A stretch of 64,000 nucleotides of DNA, from the NCBI RefSeq assembly GCF_006861795.1, contig NZ_VDGH01000001.1:190117-254116 (forward strand). Reading direction: 5' to 3'. A program made the position numbers and the translations under genes. Shown here piece after piece: positions 16,895 through 26,849 of the stretch (within the stretch, counting starts at the first letter, position 1; the number at the start of each line of letters is the position of its first letter). The notes beneath the pieces were generated by a model. The model ran no database searches. It had not been told where the DNA came from and was given only the letters and a program-made list of their open reading frames with translations. This DNA is from Psychrobacillus lasiicapitis. GTDB lineage: Bacteria; Bacillota; Bacilli; Bacillales_A; Planococcaceae.

Positions 16895-18901
16895 TTAGAC
16901 TTTAAAGCGATTTACCGCTTCTGTTAATTTCTCACTTAATTCTGTAAGCGTTTCTGAAGATTCTGCTACAGATTGAATCGCGCGAAGTTGTTCATCAGAC
17001 GATGCACTTACTTCTTCACAAGCAGCTGCCGTTTGCTGAGAAGTTGCTGCCATCATTTGAATCGTTTCCACTACTTGTTCCTTATACTTGGAAACCTGTT
17101 CAATTTCCTCTGATACTTCATCAATGGAAGTCTGCATATTCGCCATTAAAGCTGAGATTTCTTCAAAAGTAACTTGTGTATCTTTTACAACCGTGCCCTG
17201 TACGCGGAACGTTTCTCTTGTTTCGTTCATCTGCTTGCTAACTAAAAGAGATTCTTGCTGTAGTTCAGTTATTGTCTTTTTCACTTCATCAGTAGCTCTT
17301 GCAGATTGCTCCGCCAATTTTCTTACTTCCTCTGCAACAACCGCAAAGCCTTTTCCATGTTCGCCTGCTCTGGCTGCTTCGATACTTGCATTTAATGCAA
17401 GTAAATTTGTTTGCGCAGAAATTTCCATAATCGTTTCCATAACGCCTCCGATTGCTTTTACTTTGCTTTCTAAAGTGCCAACAACGTCGGACATAGATTT
17501 TAAATTGGATTCCCAATTATGAAAGGATGATTTCAATTCACACATTTGACTTTGACCGTTAGTGTTCATCTCGTTTGCTTTCGTTGCAATGTCTGTCATA
17601 GCAATTGATTTTGCATTGATTAAGTTTATTTGTTCGCTTAAGTGTGCAGAGCTATTTGTTACTTCTTCTGCATCTTCAGCAGATTTTGAGGCACCCTCTG
17701 CAATTTCAGTTACCGCTATCGCAACTTGTTCTGCAGATGCGTTTGTTTCTTCGGCTACCGCACTTAAACTCTCTGAGTTAGCTTGCACATTTGTCGCAGA
17801 ATGTTTTACCACTTCGATAATATTATGCATACTTTCAGTCATTTTATTGAAGTTATTGGCTAATTGACCTATTTCATCTTTCGAATTGACTGTTGCGTGG
17901 GCGGTTAAATCTCCAGCAGCAACTGAATCCATTAATTTTTTTAGTTCATCGATTGGTTTAACGATACGAGAAATCGTTATGAAAAGTACAATACATAATA
18001 CAAACAACAGAATAAAGGAAATAACAATAATAATATTACGGATGTCTGAAGCTGTTTTTTGTATATTTTTTTCATCATATACGACACCTAGCTTCCAATC
18101 AAGGCCAGGAATCGTTGAGTAAACAGTGATATAAGATACCCCTTCTGCTTTGTCATGGACAATTCCATTTTCGTTGCCACTTGTAAGCATTTCAGTTACA
18201 TATGCATAGTTCGTGAGGTCTTCTCCAAACATCGTTGGATGTACAATTGCTGTACCATCATTTTCAACAATTACAGGGTAACCATTAAAGCTTAATTCGT
18301 TCGATGACACCGTATCTGTGAGCTGAGCTAACAAAATATCCATCCCAACTACTCCAATGACTTTACCATTTGCAAGAACAGCTTTTGAACCAGTTATTGC
18401 ATACTCACCAGTTGCGGAATCGACATATGGTTTTGACCAATGGACACGGTTAGTTTCCGTAAATGCTGATTTGTACCAATCCCTTGAAGTAGGATCAAAA
18501 TCCGAACCAAGATCTACTTCAGGAAAAATTTCTAATTGCTTATTAGGCAATGCGTAATATACAGACGAAGTTGCATCAAACAAAGATGAAAACTCTTTAA
18601 ATTTAACATCTATTTCTGTCTTTAATTGGGAAGCTATAGCTTGATCAGGAGTGGATGTTTTATCCCCGTAATCGATAGCCTCTCGTGTGGAGGATAGTTG
18701 CATAAGTCCTTTTTCATATGCACTTAAGTAATTAGAAATAGATAATGACATTTCAGAAACTAACACCTGACTTTGTTCTATTAAGCTCTCTTCTGTCTTT
18801 TTATTGACAGTATATGTACTCATCAGATTTAAAATTATTAGGCCAACAGCTATAAGCGCTGCTACAGTGCCAATTATTTTCCATTTTATTGACTTTTTCA
18901 T
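16895..18901 (-). CDS. Methyl-accepting chemotaxis protein with dCache sensor
   Basis: A 668-residue transmembrane chemoreceptor. TM1 at about residues 8-26, an extracytoplasmic dCache_1-like sensor (about 35-280; includes RDWYKSAF and [10 protein letters not shown]), TM2 at about 285-305, HAMP at 305-358, then the signalling domain with the hairpin tip [27 protein letters not shown]. It senses an external small ligand, typical for amino or organic acids, and passes the signal to CheA. Start at MKKSIK with AGAGAAGA upstream. It is monocistronic; a stem with CAAACCC / GGGTTTG arms lies at 16843-16885. A second chemoreceptor is at 53.9 kb. Confidence 0.9.
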   Translation of the reverse strand: MKKSIKWKIIGTVAALIAVGLIILNLMSTYTVNKKTEESLIEQSQVLVSEMSLSISNYLSAYEKGLMQLSSTREAIDYGDKTSTPDQAIASQLKTEIDVKFKEFSSLFDATSSVYYALPNKQLEIFPEVDLGSDFDPTSRDWYKSAFTETNRVHWSKPYVDSATGEYAITGSKAVLANGKVIGVVGMDILLAQLTDTVSSNELSFNGYPVIVENDGTAIVHPTMFGEDLTNYAYVTEMLTSGNENGIVHDKAEGVSYITVYSTIPGLDWKLGVVYDEKNIQKTASDIRNIIIVISFILLFVLCIVLFITISRIVKPIDELKKLMDSVAAGDLTAHATVNSKDEIGQLANNFNKMTESMHNIIEVVKHSATNVQANSESLSAVAEETNASAEQVAIAVTEIAEGASKSAEDAEEVTNSSAHLSEQINLINAKSIAMTDIATKANEMNTNGQSQMCELKSSFHNWESNLKSMSDVVGTLESKVKAIGGVMETIMEISAQTNLLALNASIEAARAGEHGKGFAVVAEEVRKLAEQSARATDEVKKTITELQQESLLVSKQMNETRETFRVQGTVVKDTQVTFEEISALMANMQTSIDEVSEEIEQVSKYKEQVVETIQMMAATSQQTAAACEEVSASSDEQLRAIQSVAESSETLTELSEKLTEAVNRFKV

Positions 18902-19107
18902 ATAACATCTTCTCTCTTCTATTAGTGTAGTAAAATCAAACATACTATCTAACTATCCAACCGGCAATAGACTTTATACCTACTAAAGGATAATAATTTT
19001 GTAGAACAGTATTGTATTGTTAGATTTATTTGATTAATACCACAAGTAATTAACAGAGATTCTCTAATTTTTTGTGAATACCTTCTTCTACTTCTTTTCA
19101 ACTATAA

Positions 19108-19137
19108 AATGCGGGGATAGAAGCTCTTCCCCGCAGA
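19108..19137 (-). terminator. Terminator of the ABC-F gene
   Basis: TGCGGGG / CCCCGCA stem followed by ATTTTAT on the minus strand. Confidence 0.75.
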
Positions 19138-19161
19138 ATGTTGCGAATTCTATTGACTGAC

Positions 19162-21033
19162 TTAATCTTCTATTTCTTTCATCCATTGCTCCATTAATTC
19201 CTCTAGAAGCTGAGTCCGTTCCATTCTAGTGGCCAGCAATTGCTCATACTGGTCCCAGTCACTTTCCGTCTCAATTTGCATTGTAATTGATTTGATCTCC
19301 ACTTCTAATGCAGCAATTGTCTCTTCAATTGGATATTCTTTTTTTATCGTTGTTTGCTTGGGCTTGGATGCTTCCTTTAATTCCACTTGGTCTATATTGG
19401 GTTGCTTGCGTTGTAATTCTTCCCATTTAGCACGTGCCCATTCATATGGACCTTCAAAGGTTGATAATTGGCCTTGGTCTAACCATGCGGTTCTAGGAAA
19501 TAGCTTATTTAAAAAGTATCGATCATGTGAAACAGCTAGTATCGTCCCTTGGAAATCTTCTAAAGCGTCTTCTAAAACTTCTCTGGAATCGATATCTAGA
19601 TGATTCGTCGGTTCATCTAGCATTAACAAATTGATATCTTGATGCATTAGCTGTGCAAGGCGAAGACGCATTCGTTCTCCACCACTTAAATCACCTATTC
19701 GTTTAAATACATCTGGCCCATAAAACATAAACTTCGCAAGTATATGACGTGCATCTCCTTCAAAGACATTTACTTCACTCCGAAAGACATCAATGAGACG
19801 TGCTTTAGGATCTGTTATATGGAAATGCTGCGACAAATAGCCTACTCGAACGTTACTGCCAAGACGCGCAACCCCTTTATCTATTGTTATTTCTCCGCGT
19901 AGTATGTTTAAGATGGTCGATTTTCCAGTGCCGTTACGTCCAACAATTGCTAATCTGTCTTTCCAGTACACATGGAGGTTAGCAAGATGAAGTAATACTT
20001 TTTCATCAAATGATTTGCACACCTCTTCCATTACCACTACTTCTTTTCCGCTCCGAGGGGCAGCTTCAAAAGTCAAATCCATCTTTTTGGGATCGATAAG
20101 TGGTTTTCTAACCTTCTCCATCCGCTCTAAAGCTCTTTCCATATTTCGAGCTTGACGATGTAAACCAGGATTTGGAGGAACTGCTTCATTCGCCCATTGT
20201 CTTAATCGTTTAATAGCCTCTCTCATTTTCTTTATCTTTTTTTGCTGTTCTTCATATGCTTGAAACTCACGTGTGAGTCGTTCTTCTTTTTCAATACTAA
20301 AGGCAGAGTAGTTTCCATGATAGAGCGTTAGTTCTCCTTCTTCTAAATCAGCCACTTTGGTTACAACCTGATCCAAAAAATATCGATCATGCGAAACAAT
20401 GACAACAGTACCCGCATAATTGACCAAATATTCCTCTAACCACTCTACTGCAAATAAATCTAAATGATTGGTAGGTTCATCTAGTAACAACAGATCCGGT
20501 TTGGTTAACAAAAGCTTGCCTAGCATAATTTTTGTTTGCTCTCCGCCGCTTAAACTGGAAAAAGGTTGTGAAACAAAATGGGATAACTGTAGCCCTTGAA
20601 TCACTTTATCAAGCTCTGATTCCATCAAATATCCACCACTGTTCGTAAACTCTTCTTGCACATCCCCGTAAGTTTGTAGCAATTTTTCCATATCTTCTGG
20701 ATTTGAAGTAGACAACTTATCCTCAAGATCTTTCATCTTCTTTTGCAACTCGTTTAAATACTGGAACGCACTATTTAGCACATCATAACCCGTAATTTCA
20801 TCAGAAAATGTAGGAATTTGGGCCAAATAACCAATCTGTGTTCCTTTTTTATAATGAATACTGCCTTTGTCCGCAGCTTCTTTTCGGGCAATCAACTTGA
20901 ATAAGGTTGTCTTTCCTGCTCCGTTTCGTCCAACAATTCCAAGTCTGTCTCCAGTCTTTATAGAAAGAGACAGATTTTCAAAAATTATATTTCCTCCAAG
21001 CATTTTGCTTATTTCTTGTATTGTACATATCAT
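19162..21033 (-). CDS. ABC-F family ribosome-associated ATPase
   Basis: A 623-residue soluble tandem ATPase without membrane segments. Walker A motifs GRNGAGKTTLF (35-43) and GRNGTGKSTIL (about 365-373), signatures LSGGEQ and LSGGERMRLRLA, Walker B LLLLDEPTNHLD and LLMLDEPTNHLD. A charged interdomain linker at about 255-312 includes LRQWANEAVPPN and ends ERALERM. The C-terminus is a long charged coil. ABC-F proteins enter the E site of the ribosome; some rescue stalled ribosomes and some displace antibiotics. Start at MICTIQE with AAAAGGAAG upstream. Preceded by a leader ORF and intrinsic terminator, an arrangement typical of antibiotic-inducible ABC-F genes such as vmlR. Whether it confers resistance is not decidable here. 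Confidence 0.88.
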   Translation of the reverse strand: MICTIQEISKMLGGNIIFENLSLSIKTGDRLGIVGRNGAGKTTLFKLIARKEAADKGSIHYKKGTQIGYLAQIPTFSDEITGYDVLNSAFQYLNELQKKMKDLEDKLSTSNPEDMEKLLQTYGDVQEEFTNSGGYLMESELDKVIQGLQLSHFVSQPFSSLSGGEQTKIMLGKLLLTKPDLLLLDEPTNHLDLFAVEWLEEYLVNYAGTVVIVSHDRYFLDQVVTKVADLEEGELTLYHGNYSAFSIEKEERLTREFQAYEEQQKKIKKMREAIKRLRQWANEAVPPNPGLHRQARNMERALERMEKVRKPLIDPKKMDLTFEAAPRSGKEVVVMEEVCKSFDEKVLLHLANLHVYWKDRLAIVGRNGTGKSTILNILRGEITIDKGVARLGSNVRVGYLSQHFHITDPKARLIDVFRSEVNVFEGDARHILAKFMFYGPDVFKRIGDLSGGERMRLRLAQLMHQDINLLMLDEPTNHLDIDSREVLEDALEDFQGTILAVSHDRYFLNKLFPRTAWLDQGQLSTFEGPYEWARAKWEELQRKQPNIDQVELKEASKPKQTTIKKEYPIEETIAALEVEIKSITMQIETESDWDQYEQLLATRMERTQLLEELMEQWMKEIED

Positions 21034-21090
21034 TTTATTCGCTTCCTTTTCCATTAGATTAAATCCAGCTGGAAGCATCTTTTCTCCACG

Positions 21091-21119
21091 AAAAAAAGAC
21101 TGCTAAAAAGCAGTCTTTT
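21091..21119 (-). terminator. Attenuator terminator between leader ORF and ABC-F gene
   Basis: Perfect AAAAGACTGC / GCAGTCTTTT stem followed on the minus strand by seven T. It lies after the leader ORF stop and about 60 bases before the ABC-F start, so transcripts starting upstream must read through it. Confidence 0.88.
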
Positions 21120-21152
21120 CCAAACATAAATGGTTCAGAAAGAATGACTTTA

Positions 21153-21284
21153 TCAGCTGTGAAATTCATTCAATTTGCTAAAAATGGGCAGACTTATCCC
21201 GTTGTCAGCAATTTCATGAGTAATCGCACAAGATGTGGATAAAAATTCCAATATAAATCTATGTGCATTCACAGCGTTTTTCAT
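21153..21284 (-). CDS. 43-residue leader peptide upstream of ABC-F gene
   Basis: A short ORF with a near-ideal ribosome site (GGAGGTGAAGG, about 6 bases before the ATG). The peptide starts MKNAVNAHRF, contains STSCAITHEI in the middle, and ends KLNEFHS. It has no signal peptide. Its position, 34 bases before the attenuator stem and about 120 before the ABC-F start, fits a regulatory leader peptide: ribosome stalling within it would change folding of the downstream RNA and prevent termination. I do not recognise the sequence; the regulatory role is inferred. Confidence 0.72.
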   Translation of the reverse strand: MKNAVNAHRFILEFLSTSCAITHEIADNGISLPIFSKLNEFHS

Positions 21285-21351
21285 TCTTCCTTCACCTCCG
21301 TTCCATATAGTTAAATTTATATTATCATCATTATTCTAATAATTCAATGGG

Positions 21352-21579
21352 TTATTCTTTAGGTTTTTCAAAAGTCGGATCATTCATATCATCCCCAGTG
21401 TCTGGGATACCGAGATCATTTTCCTCATTGACCTCTTCATTTCCTGTGTTTGGAAGATTTTGCCCTTGGCTGTCCATCTGTGTTTCAGGATTTGCAGGAT
21501 CATTTGAATCACGATTGGAACCACAAGCTGATAGCATAATCAATGAAACAAGCAAAACGGTTGAAATTATTTTATTCAT
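21352..21579 (-). CDS. Small lipoprotein
   Basis: A 75-residue protein with a type II signal (IISTVLLVSLIMLSACGS; lipobox LSAC, Cys19) and a short acidic, Pro-rich mature part (ending FEKPKE) with no known domain. It would be anchored on the outer face of the membrane. AGGAGG precedes the ATG. Function unknown. Confidence 0.75.
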   Translation of the reverse strand: MNKIISTVLLVSLIMLSACGSNRDSNDPANPETQMDSQGQNLPNTGNEEVNEENDLGIPDTGDDMNDPTFEKPKE

Positions 21580-21706
21580 TTATTTTCCTCCTACTTTTTC
21601 ATTAGATTGCACTAAATTAACAGCTTTATACAGAAAAATACTATCGATACAAACGAAAAATAATAGCTGACGCACATATCATATATTTTATAATTCCCTT
21701 TAAAAC

Positions 21707-21738
21707 AAGAAAAACCCCAGTACAATTACTGGAGTTTC
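21707..21738 (-). terminator. Terminator after the Spo0M-like gene
   Basis: ACTCCAGT / ACTGGGGT stem followed by five T on the minus strand. Confidence 0.75.
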
Positions 21739-21746
21739 CATTTTTC

Positions 21747-22142
21747 TTATTCTTCTATGTCAAAGTAAATTTCATCTTCATCACTGAATTCTTTGCCATT
21801 TTCAAATAAAACAGTCGTTCGTAAAATTAATTTAGATACTTCCTCTACTCCATCAGGTATCCATCTTTCATCCGGCATAATTTCAAATGGGATCATTTGC
21901 ATTTCTTTGGAAGCAACCGAACCAACTAGTTCAATTGAATGTTTGGAGATGATTTCGGAAACAAGCTCGTTTCTTACTTTAAAAACCTCTAGTTTAATAT
22001 TCTCTATCGATTCATCATCATGTACACCTTCAATATAAATGGTACCGGAAAGGTTGATACCGTGTTCAATATACGGATGGTCTACCACCGTATCAATTTT
22101 TATTGATTGTACTTTTATAGATGATTCAAACTTCTTTGCCAT
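21747..22142 (-). CDS. Spo0M-like / arrestin-fold protein
   Basis: A 131-residue cytosolic protein with beta-strand pattern. The opening (VQSIKIDTVVDHPYIEHGINLSG, then TIYIEGVHDDESIENIKLEV) resembles the N-terminal half of Spo0M, a sporulation-control protein of about 258 residues, including the strand-loop IDTV and the G-x-I-x-I-x-G pattern. It is half the usual length, so either a single-domain relative or a diverged family. Starts 6 bases after the stop of the AI-2E transporter gene, with AAGGTGG 10 bases upstream, so co-transcribed with it. Confidence 0.5.
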   Translation of the reverse strand: MAKKFESSIKVQSIKIDTVVDHPYIEHGINLSGTIYIEGVHDDESIENIKLEVFKVRNELVSEIISKHSIELVGSVASKEMQMIPFEIMPDERWIPDGVEEVSKLILRTTVLFENGKEFSDEDEIYFDIEE

Positions 22143-22147
22143 TACTC

Positions 22148-23353
22148 TCAATCCACCTTGTTATTTGTATGCTCATATTGATTTTCTAAATTCGGTTCAT
22201 ATCTATTATATCGCTTTTTGAATAAAGTATAAAAATGAGCAACAATCACTTTTAATATTGCATACCCTGGAATTCCTAGAATAACACCTGGAACTCCAAA
22301 TAACGCTCCAGAAGTAATTAATACGAAAATAATAGTGATTGGATGCACATGAAGGGATTTACCCATAATTTGTGGGGAGATGAATTTTCCTTCCACTAAC
22401 TGAACAACCGTCCACACGATAGCAAGCTTCACTAACATAAGCGGATCCGATGATACAAGCGCTATGATAACGGCCGGCGTAATTGCAATGACTGGACCTA
22501 AATAAGGTACGACGCTCGTAACCATTGCAATTACTCCAAGAAGCAATGCATATTCCATGCCAATAATTGTGAAACCAATAAATATCATAAATCCAATACA
22601 GATGGACACTAGAATTTGGCCTTGTATATAGGCACTGATCTGGTTATCAATACTTCTGAAGACAGAGTGAAAATCCTCACGCATACGAGGAGGAAAAACT
22701 CTTATGACAAACTTAGGTAGTTCTTCTCCATCTTTTAATAAATAAAATAGAATAAATGGAACTAAAATAATCGATAAAACAAAGCTTGTTACCGCTCCTA
22801 ATACAGATGTGATTCCCGTTGCGATACTAGAAATTGCATTTTGAAACAATTCTCCCACTTCTGCAGGTACGTTCTTCAACACTTGCATCGCTTCTTTTTC
22901 AATTTCTAGGTAATAGTCCGCAACAAAAGAAGTTCTTAAAAAGCTGTCTAAAGAGTTCAGGAGTTGTATCAAGTAAACCGGTAATTCCTCAACCAACCTA
23001 GTAGACTGCGACTTTAAAAATGGGACAACTAAAAATACAAGTAGGGTGATTAGTCCAATTAATGCTAGGAAAATAATTAATATTCCCCATACTCTAGGGA
23101 TTTTCACCTTCTCAATTAGTCTCAGAATGGGTCGCAATAAATAATATGCAATGACAGCTAGAATTACTGGTAAAACTACATTTCCTAGAAATATAGTTAA
23201 TGGACTAAAGATGAATGATACTTCCCCGTATACCATAATGATTAGTCCGATTAATAATATTAGGATAAATGTAAAGAACGTATTACGTCCTCCTAAAAAT
23301 TTTATGTACCTTGTGGAAAAAAAAGAAGGTTTTTCAGGCTCCACTTTTATCAA
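22148..23353 (-). CDS. AI-2E / PerM family membrane transporter
   Basis: A 401-residue protein with about eight hydrophobic helices in the arrangement of the AI-2E transporter superfamily: two near residues 25-75, one at 85-110, and a cluster from 200 to 370 containing PFILFYLLKDG and YLGPVIAITPAVIIAL. Members have been proposed to export autoinducer-2 or act as Na+/H+ antiporters; the substrate here is not known. Starts with TTG 23353, preceded by GGAAAGGG. Upstream gene is the LCP ligase, downstream the Spo0M-like protein. Confidence 0.85.
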   Translation of the reverse strand: MIKVEPEKPSFFSTRYIKFLGGRNTFFTFILILLIGLIIMVYGEVSFIFSPLTIFLGNVVLPVILAVIAYYLLRPILRLIEKVKIPRVWGILIIFLALIGLITLLVFLVVPFLKSQSTRLVEELPVYLIQLLNSLDSFLRTSFVADYYLEIEKEAMQVLKNVPAEVGELFQNAISSIATGITSVLGAVTSFVLSIILVPFILFYLLKDGEELPKFVIRVFPPRMREDFHSVFRSIDNQISAYIQGQILVSICIGFMIFIGFTIIGMEYALLLGVIAMVTSVVPYLGPVIAITPAVIIALVSSDPLMLVKLAIVWTVVQLVEGKFISPQIMGKSLHVHPITIIFVLITSGALFGVPGVILGIPGYAILKVIVAHFYTLFKKRYNRYEPNLENQYEHTNNKVD

Positions 23354-23417
23354 ACACCCTTTCCTATATAGTATATTTTACGGACGAAAGAAAAGATTGG
23401 CAAATGTTTAAGCATTA

Positions 23418-24359
23418 TTATTTTTCCAAAAAGTCCTCTATTGCTTGTTTATTTTTTTCTGTGTTGATTTCCAGAACAGATCCAGCATGCTTATAGTTAG
23501 AAAAAGTGTAAGTTCCTTCTACTGGTATCGTTAGTTTTTCTATTTCAAGTTTTCCACTAATGAGCGCATCTATAATCCGTTTTGCTTTATCCGTTCTAGA
23601 ATAATCTGTTTCGATATATCCTTCAGCAGCCCCTAAAAATTTCGGTGTATTAGATAGGTTTCCAATTGACAGTAGTTCATCCTTTAATGCTTCCATCACT
23701 TTTTGTTGCCTTTCAACTCGCCCAAAATCGCCATTTTCATCTGCACGGAACCTTGCATAACCTAGCAGTTCTTTACCCGATAAGTTTTGCTGCCCTTGAG
23801 TAAGTGAAACCCCAATTTTCTCCGACATATCCTTTTCCACATCCACTGGAATTCCATTCGGAGCAAGTATATCTACAAGTGATTCAAAGCTACTAAAATC
23901 GATTAACGCATAATGATGAATCGGAAGACCAAACATTTGTTGAATCGTGCCTTTTAATAACTGAACCCCATCTAGATAATACGCTGTATTTAATTTATAC
24001 GATTGATAGCCGGGTATATCTGCATATATATCGCGCATAAACGAAACAATCTTCACGTCGTTATCTTGTTTATCCCAAGAAACAAGCATCATCGTATCCG
24101 AGCGTGCCTGTTTTTGTCCTCTTGAATCTACCCCAAGCACTAAGATATTTTCCCGTTCCCCTGCTTGCAGTTTATCCCCTTCAAAATCGATCGTTAAATC
24201 CACTTCTTTATTCGCTAATTTGTATCCACTGGAATATTGGGTAACCGCGTATAATCCACTTATCAGTATCACTAACACAAGAAATAACGTAAAGACTCGT
24301 CCTACCCGCAGTCTTCTTTTTCGTTTACGTCCTGTTCGTAATTGTCGTTCTTCTTCCAT
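23418..24359 (-). CDS. LytR-CpsA-Psr family cell-wall ligase
   Basis: A 313-residue membrane-anchored protein. A short Arg-rich cytosolic start and one transmembrane helix (about 18-40) precede the LCP domain (about 70-220) with the family signatures VLGVDSR, DTMMLVS and [21 protein letters not shown], which holds the Arg residues that bind polyprenyl pyrophosphate. These enzymes transfer teichoic acid or other polymers from lipid carriers to peptidoglycan. AAAGGAG before the ATG. Divergent from msrA. Confidence 0.92.
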   Translation of the reverse strand: MEEERQLRTGRKRKRRLRVGRVFTLFLVLVILISGLYAVTQYSSGYKLANKEVDLTIDFEGDKLQAGERENILVLGVDSRGQKQARSDTMMLVSWDKQDNDVKIVSFMRDIYADIPGYQSYKLNTAYYLDGVQLLKGTIQQMFGLPIHHYALIDFSSFESLVDILAPNGIPVDVEKDMSEKIGVSLTQGQQNLSGKELLGYARFRADENGDFGRVERQQKVMEALKDELLSIGNLSNTPKFLGAAEGYIETDYSRTDKAKRIIDALISGKLEIEKLTIPVEGTYTFSNYKHAGSVLEINTEKNKQAIEDFLEK

Positions 24360-24420
24360 GATGAAATCGCTCCTTTATATTCTTATAATAACGTATTTTC
24401 TTCTTTTAAGTTTCGGAATT

Positions 24421-24449
24421 TTGTACATTTTAGCATCTCATGGTAAAAT
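24421..24449 (+). promoter_or_regulatory. Sigma-A-type promoter of msrA
   Basis: TTGTAC (24421) and TAAAAT (24444) with a 17-bp spacer; transcription would begin about 20-25 bases before the msrA start. Confidence 0.6.
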
Positions 24450-24477
24450 ACATGATGCTATTAGGGGAGGAATGACA

Positions 24478-24996
24478 ATGATGGAAAAAGCAACTTTTGC
24501 AGGCGGCTGTTTTTGGTGCATGGTAAAACCGTTCGATTCATGGGATGGCATACATAAAGTAACATCTGGTTATATGGGTGGTCATATAGATAACCCGACA
24601 TATGAGGACGTAAAAAAAGGAACATCCGGGCATTTAGAAGTGGTCGAAATTCAATATGACCCTTCCATTTTTCCGTACAAGGAGCTACTTCAAATCTTTT
24701 GGCAACAGATTGACCCAACCGATGCAGGCGGACAGTTCCAAGATCGTGGAGAAAGTTATAAGTCGGCAATATTTGTCCATACAGAAGAACAACGAAAGCT
24801 TGCGGAACAATCAAAAGAGCAACTAGCTGCAAGCGGAAAATTTTCTAAACCAATTGTTACAGAAATCAGAGATGCAAAAACATTTTTTGAAGCAGAAGAT
24901 TACCACCAAGATTTTTATAAAAAAAGTCCCGATCATTATAAAGAAGACAGAGTACAATCGGGTCGAGACGAATTTATAGACAAACACTGGAAATAA
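24478..24996 (+). CDS. msrA: Peptide methionine sulfoxide reductase A (first copy)
   Basis: A 172-residue MsrA. The nucleophile is in GGCFWCM near the N-terminus; the family motif HYEAV is replaced by HLEVV, and [13 protein letters not shown] and YHQDF follow. It reduces methionine-S-sulfoxide in proteins with thioredoxin. The GGGGAGG element before it suits the ATG at 24478 (or the next codon). A second, distinct msrA with msrB is at 57.8 kb, so the organism has two. Confidence 0.9.
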   Translation: MMEKATFAGGCFWCMVKPFDSWDGIHKVTSGYMGGHIDNPTYEDVKKGTSGHLEVVEIQYDPSIFPYKELLQIFWQQIDPTDAGGQFQDRGESYKSAIFVHTEEQRKLAEQSKEQLAASGKFSKPIVTEIRDAKTFFEAEDYHQDFYKKSPDHYKEDRVQSGRDEFIDKHWK

Positions 24997-25041
24997 GCAT
25001 TTTAAAACAATTATTTAAAATACCAAGTCAGCATTAATTCG

Positions 25042-25050
25042 TGGTATAAT
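25042..25050 (+). promoter_or_regulatory. Extended -10 promoter of the second ABC-F gene
   Basis: TGGTATAAT, a consensus extended -10, 32 bases before the ATG; no clear -35. Confidence 0.6.
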
Positions 25051-25081
25051 AAGAGCATTGTGAACTTTAGGAGGTACTAGC

Positions 25082-26686
25082 ATGATTGCAGTAAGTAATG
25101 TAAGTCTTCGTTTTGGTGATCGTAAACTATTTGAAGACGTAAATATAAAGTTTACACCGGGTAACTGTTACGGTTTAATCGGTGCAAATGGAGCAGGTAA
25201 ATCAACATTCATTAAAATTCTATCTGGAGAGATTGAAGCCCAGGAAGGCAACGTAATCATGAACCCAAATGAGCGTTTAGCTATACTAAAACAGAATCAC
25301 TTCGAATACGAAGAGTACACAGTTTTAGAAACCGTTATTATGGGACATAAACGTTTATACGAAGTAATGAATGAAAAAAATGCTATCTATATGAAAGAAG
25401 ATTTCTCTGATGAGGATGGCATGCGTGCAGCAGAACTAGAAGGTGAATTTGCAGACTTAAATGGTTGGGAAGCAGAATCAGAAGCAGCAATCCTTTTACA
25501 AGGTCTTGGTATTCCTGATAGTATGCATCAAAAGAAAATGTCTGAGTTAACAGGTTCAGAAAAAGTAAAAGTCTTATTATCACAAGCGTTATTTGGTAAA
25601 CCAGATGTACTTTTACTCGATGAGCCTACCAACCATTTGGACATTAAAGCGATTCAATGGTTAGAAGATTTCTTGATTAACTTTGAAAATACAGTAATTG
25701 TCGTATCCCATGACCGTCACTTCTTGAACAAAGTATGTACGCATATTGCGGATTTAGACTTCAGCAAAATTCAAGTATATGTTGGGAACTATGACTTCTG
25801 GTATGAATCGAGTCAACTTGCATTGAAGCTGGCATCTGATCAAAACAGTAAAAAAGAAGAGAAAATTAAAGAGCTTCAAGCCTTTATCGCAAGATTTAGT
25901 GCGAATGCCTCTAAATCTAAACAAGCAACTTCTCGTAAGAAAATGTTAGACAAAATTGAGTTAGATGATATCAAACCATCTTCTCGTAAATATCCTTACG
26001 TAAATTTCTCTATGAAACGTGAAATTGGGAATGATGTTTTACAAGTTCAAGATTTAAGTTACACATTTGAAGGAGAAAAACTATTCTCTAAAATGAACTT
26101 CACTTTAAACAAAGAAGATAAAATTATTCTTCTTGGAGGTGAGTTAGCAAAATCAGCATTGCTTCGCGTTCTTGCAGAGGAAGAAGAACCACAAGAAGGC
26201 TCTATTCGTTGGGGCGTGACAACAAGTCGTGCATACTTCCCACTAGATAATGCAAAGTATTTTGAAGGAAGCGAAACCTCTCTAGTAGACTGGTTACGTC
26301 AATATTCTCCTGATGATGAAAGTGAAACATTCTTACGCGGATTCTTAGGTCGTATGTTATTCTCTGGAGAGGAAGTAAAGAAAAAACCTTCCGTCCTATC
26401 TGGAGGAGAAAAAGTTCGCTGTATGCTTTCTAAAATGATGCTTTCCGAGTCAAATGTACTTTTACTCGATGAGCCTACCAACCATTTAGACTTAGAATCT
26501 ATCCAAGCACTAAATAATGGTTTGATCGCATTTAAAGGCGCAATGATTTTCACATCGCATGACCATCAGTTCATTCAAACGATTGCAAATCGTGTCATTG
26601 AAATCCGTGAAGACGGATCTATTCTAGATAAACAATTAACATATGATGAATTCCTAGAATGGAAAGAAGCACAAAAAATTTCATAA
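25082..26686 (+). CDS. ykpA: ABC-F family ATPase, YkpA/YbiT type
   Basis: A 534-residue tandem ATPase. First Walker A GANGAGKSTFI (about 36-44). In the second cassette the P-loop is degenerate (LGGELAKSALL instead of GxxGxGKST), which is normal for the YbiT/YkpA subfamily. Both Walker B motifs end LLLLDEPTNHLD, the second at about 459. Signature SELTGSEKVKV in the first half, LSGGEKVRC in the second. These proteins act at the ribosomal E site in translation or stress recovery. AGGAGGT sits 9 bases before the ATG. No leader ORF, unlike the ABC-F at 21 kb. Confidence 0.88.
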   Translation: MIAVSNVSLRFGDRKLFEDVNIKFTPGNCYGLIGANGAGKSTFIKILSGEIEAQEGNVIMNPNERLAILKQNHFEYEEYTVLETVIMGHKRLYEVMNEKNAIYMKEDFSDEDGMRAAELEGEFADLNGWEAESEAAILLQGLGIPDSMHQKKMSELTGSEKVKVLLSQALFGKPDVLLLDEPTNHLDIKAIQWLEDFLINFENTVIVVSHDRHFLNKVCTHIADLDFSKIQVYVGNYDFWYESSQLALKLASDQNSKKEEKIKELQAFIARFSANASKSKQATSRKKMLDKIELDDIKPSSRKYPYVNFSMKREIGNDVLQVQDLSYTFEGEKLFSKMNFTLNKEDKIILLGGELAKSALLRVLAEEEEPQEGSIRWGVTTSRAYFPLDNAKYFEGSETSLVDWLRQYSPDDESETFLRGFLGRMLFSGEEVKKKPSVLSGGEKVRCMLSKMMLSESNVLLLDEPTNHLDLESIQALNNGLIAFKGAMIFTSHDHQFIQTIANRVIEIREDGSILDKQLTYDEFLEWKEAQKIS

Positions 26687-26696
26687 TCAATCAAAA

Positions 26697-26743
26697 CAGG
26701 GTATTCTACTTCGATTATTTCGATGTAGAATACCCTGCTTTTC
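26697..26743 (+). terminator. Terminator of ykpA
   Basis: CAGGGTATTCTAC / GTAGAATACCCTG stem followed by CTTTTC. Confidence 0.85.
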
Positions 26744-26849
26744 TATATGAGCTTGTTATAAATTGCAGATAGAAAAGTAAGTATCATATAGACTATTTCT
26801 ATACTACTCTAGAAATTGAAGCCTCTATCCTCAACTCTCTTTGACTTTC

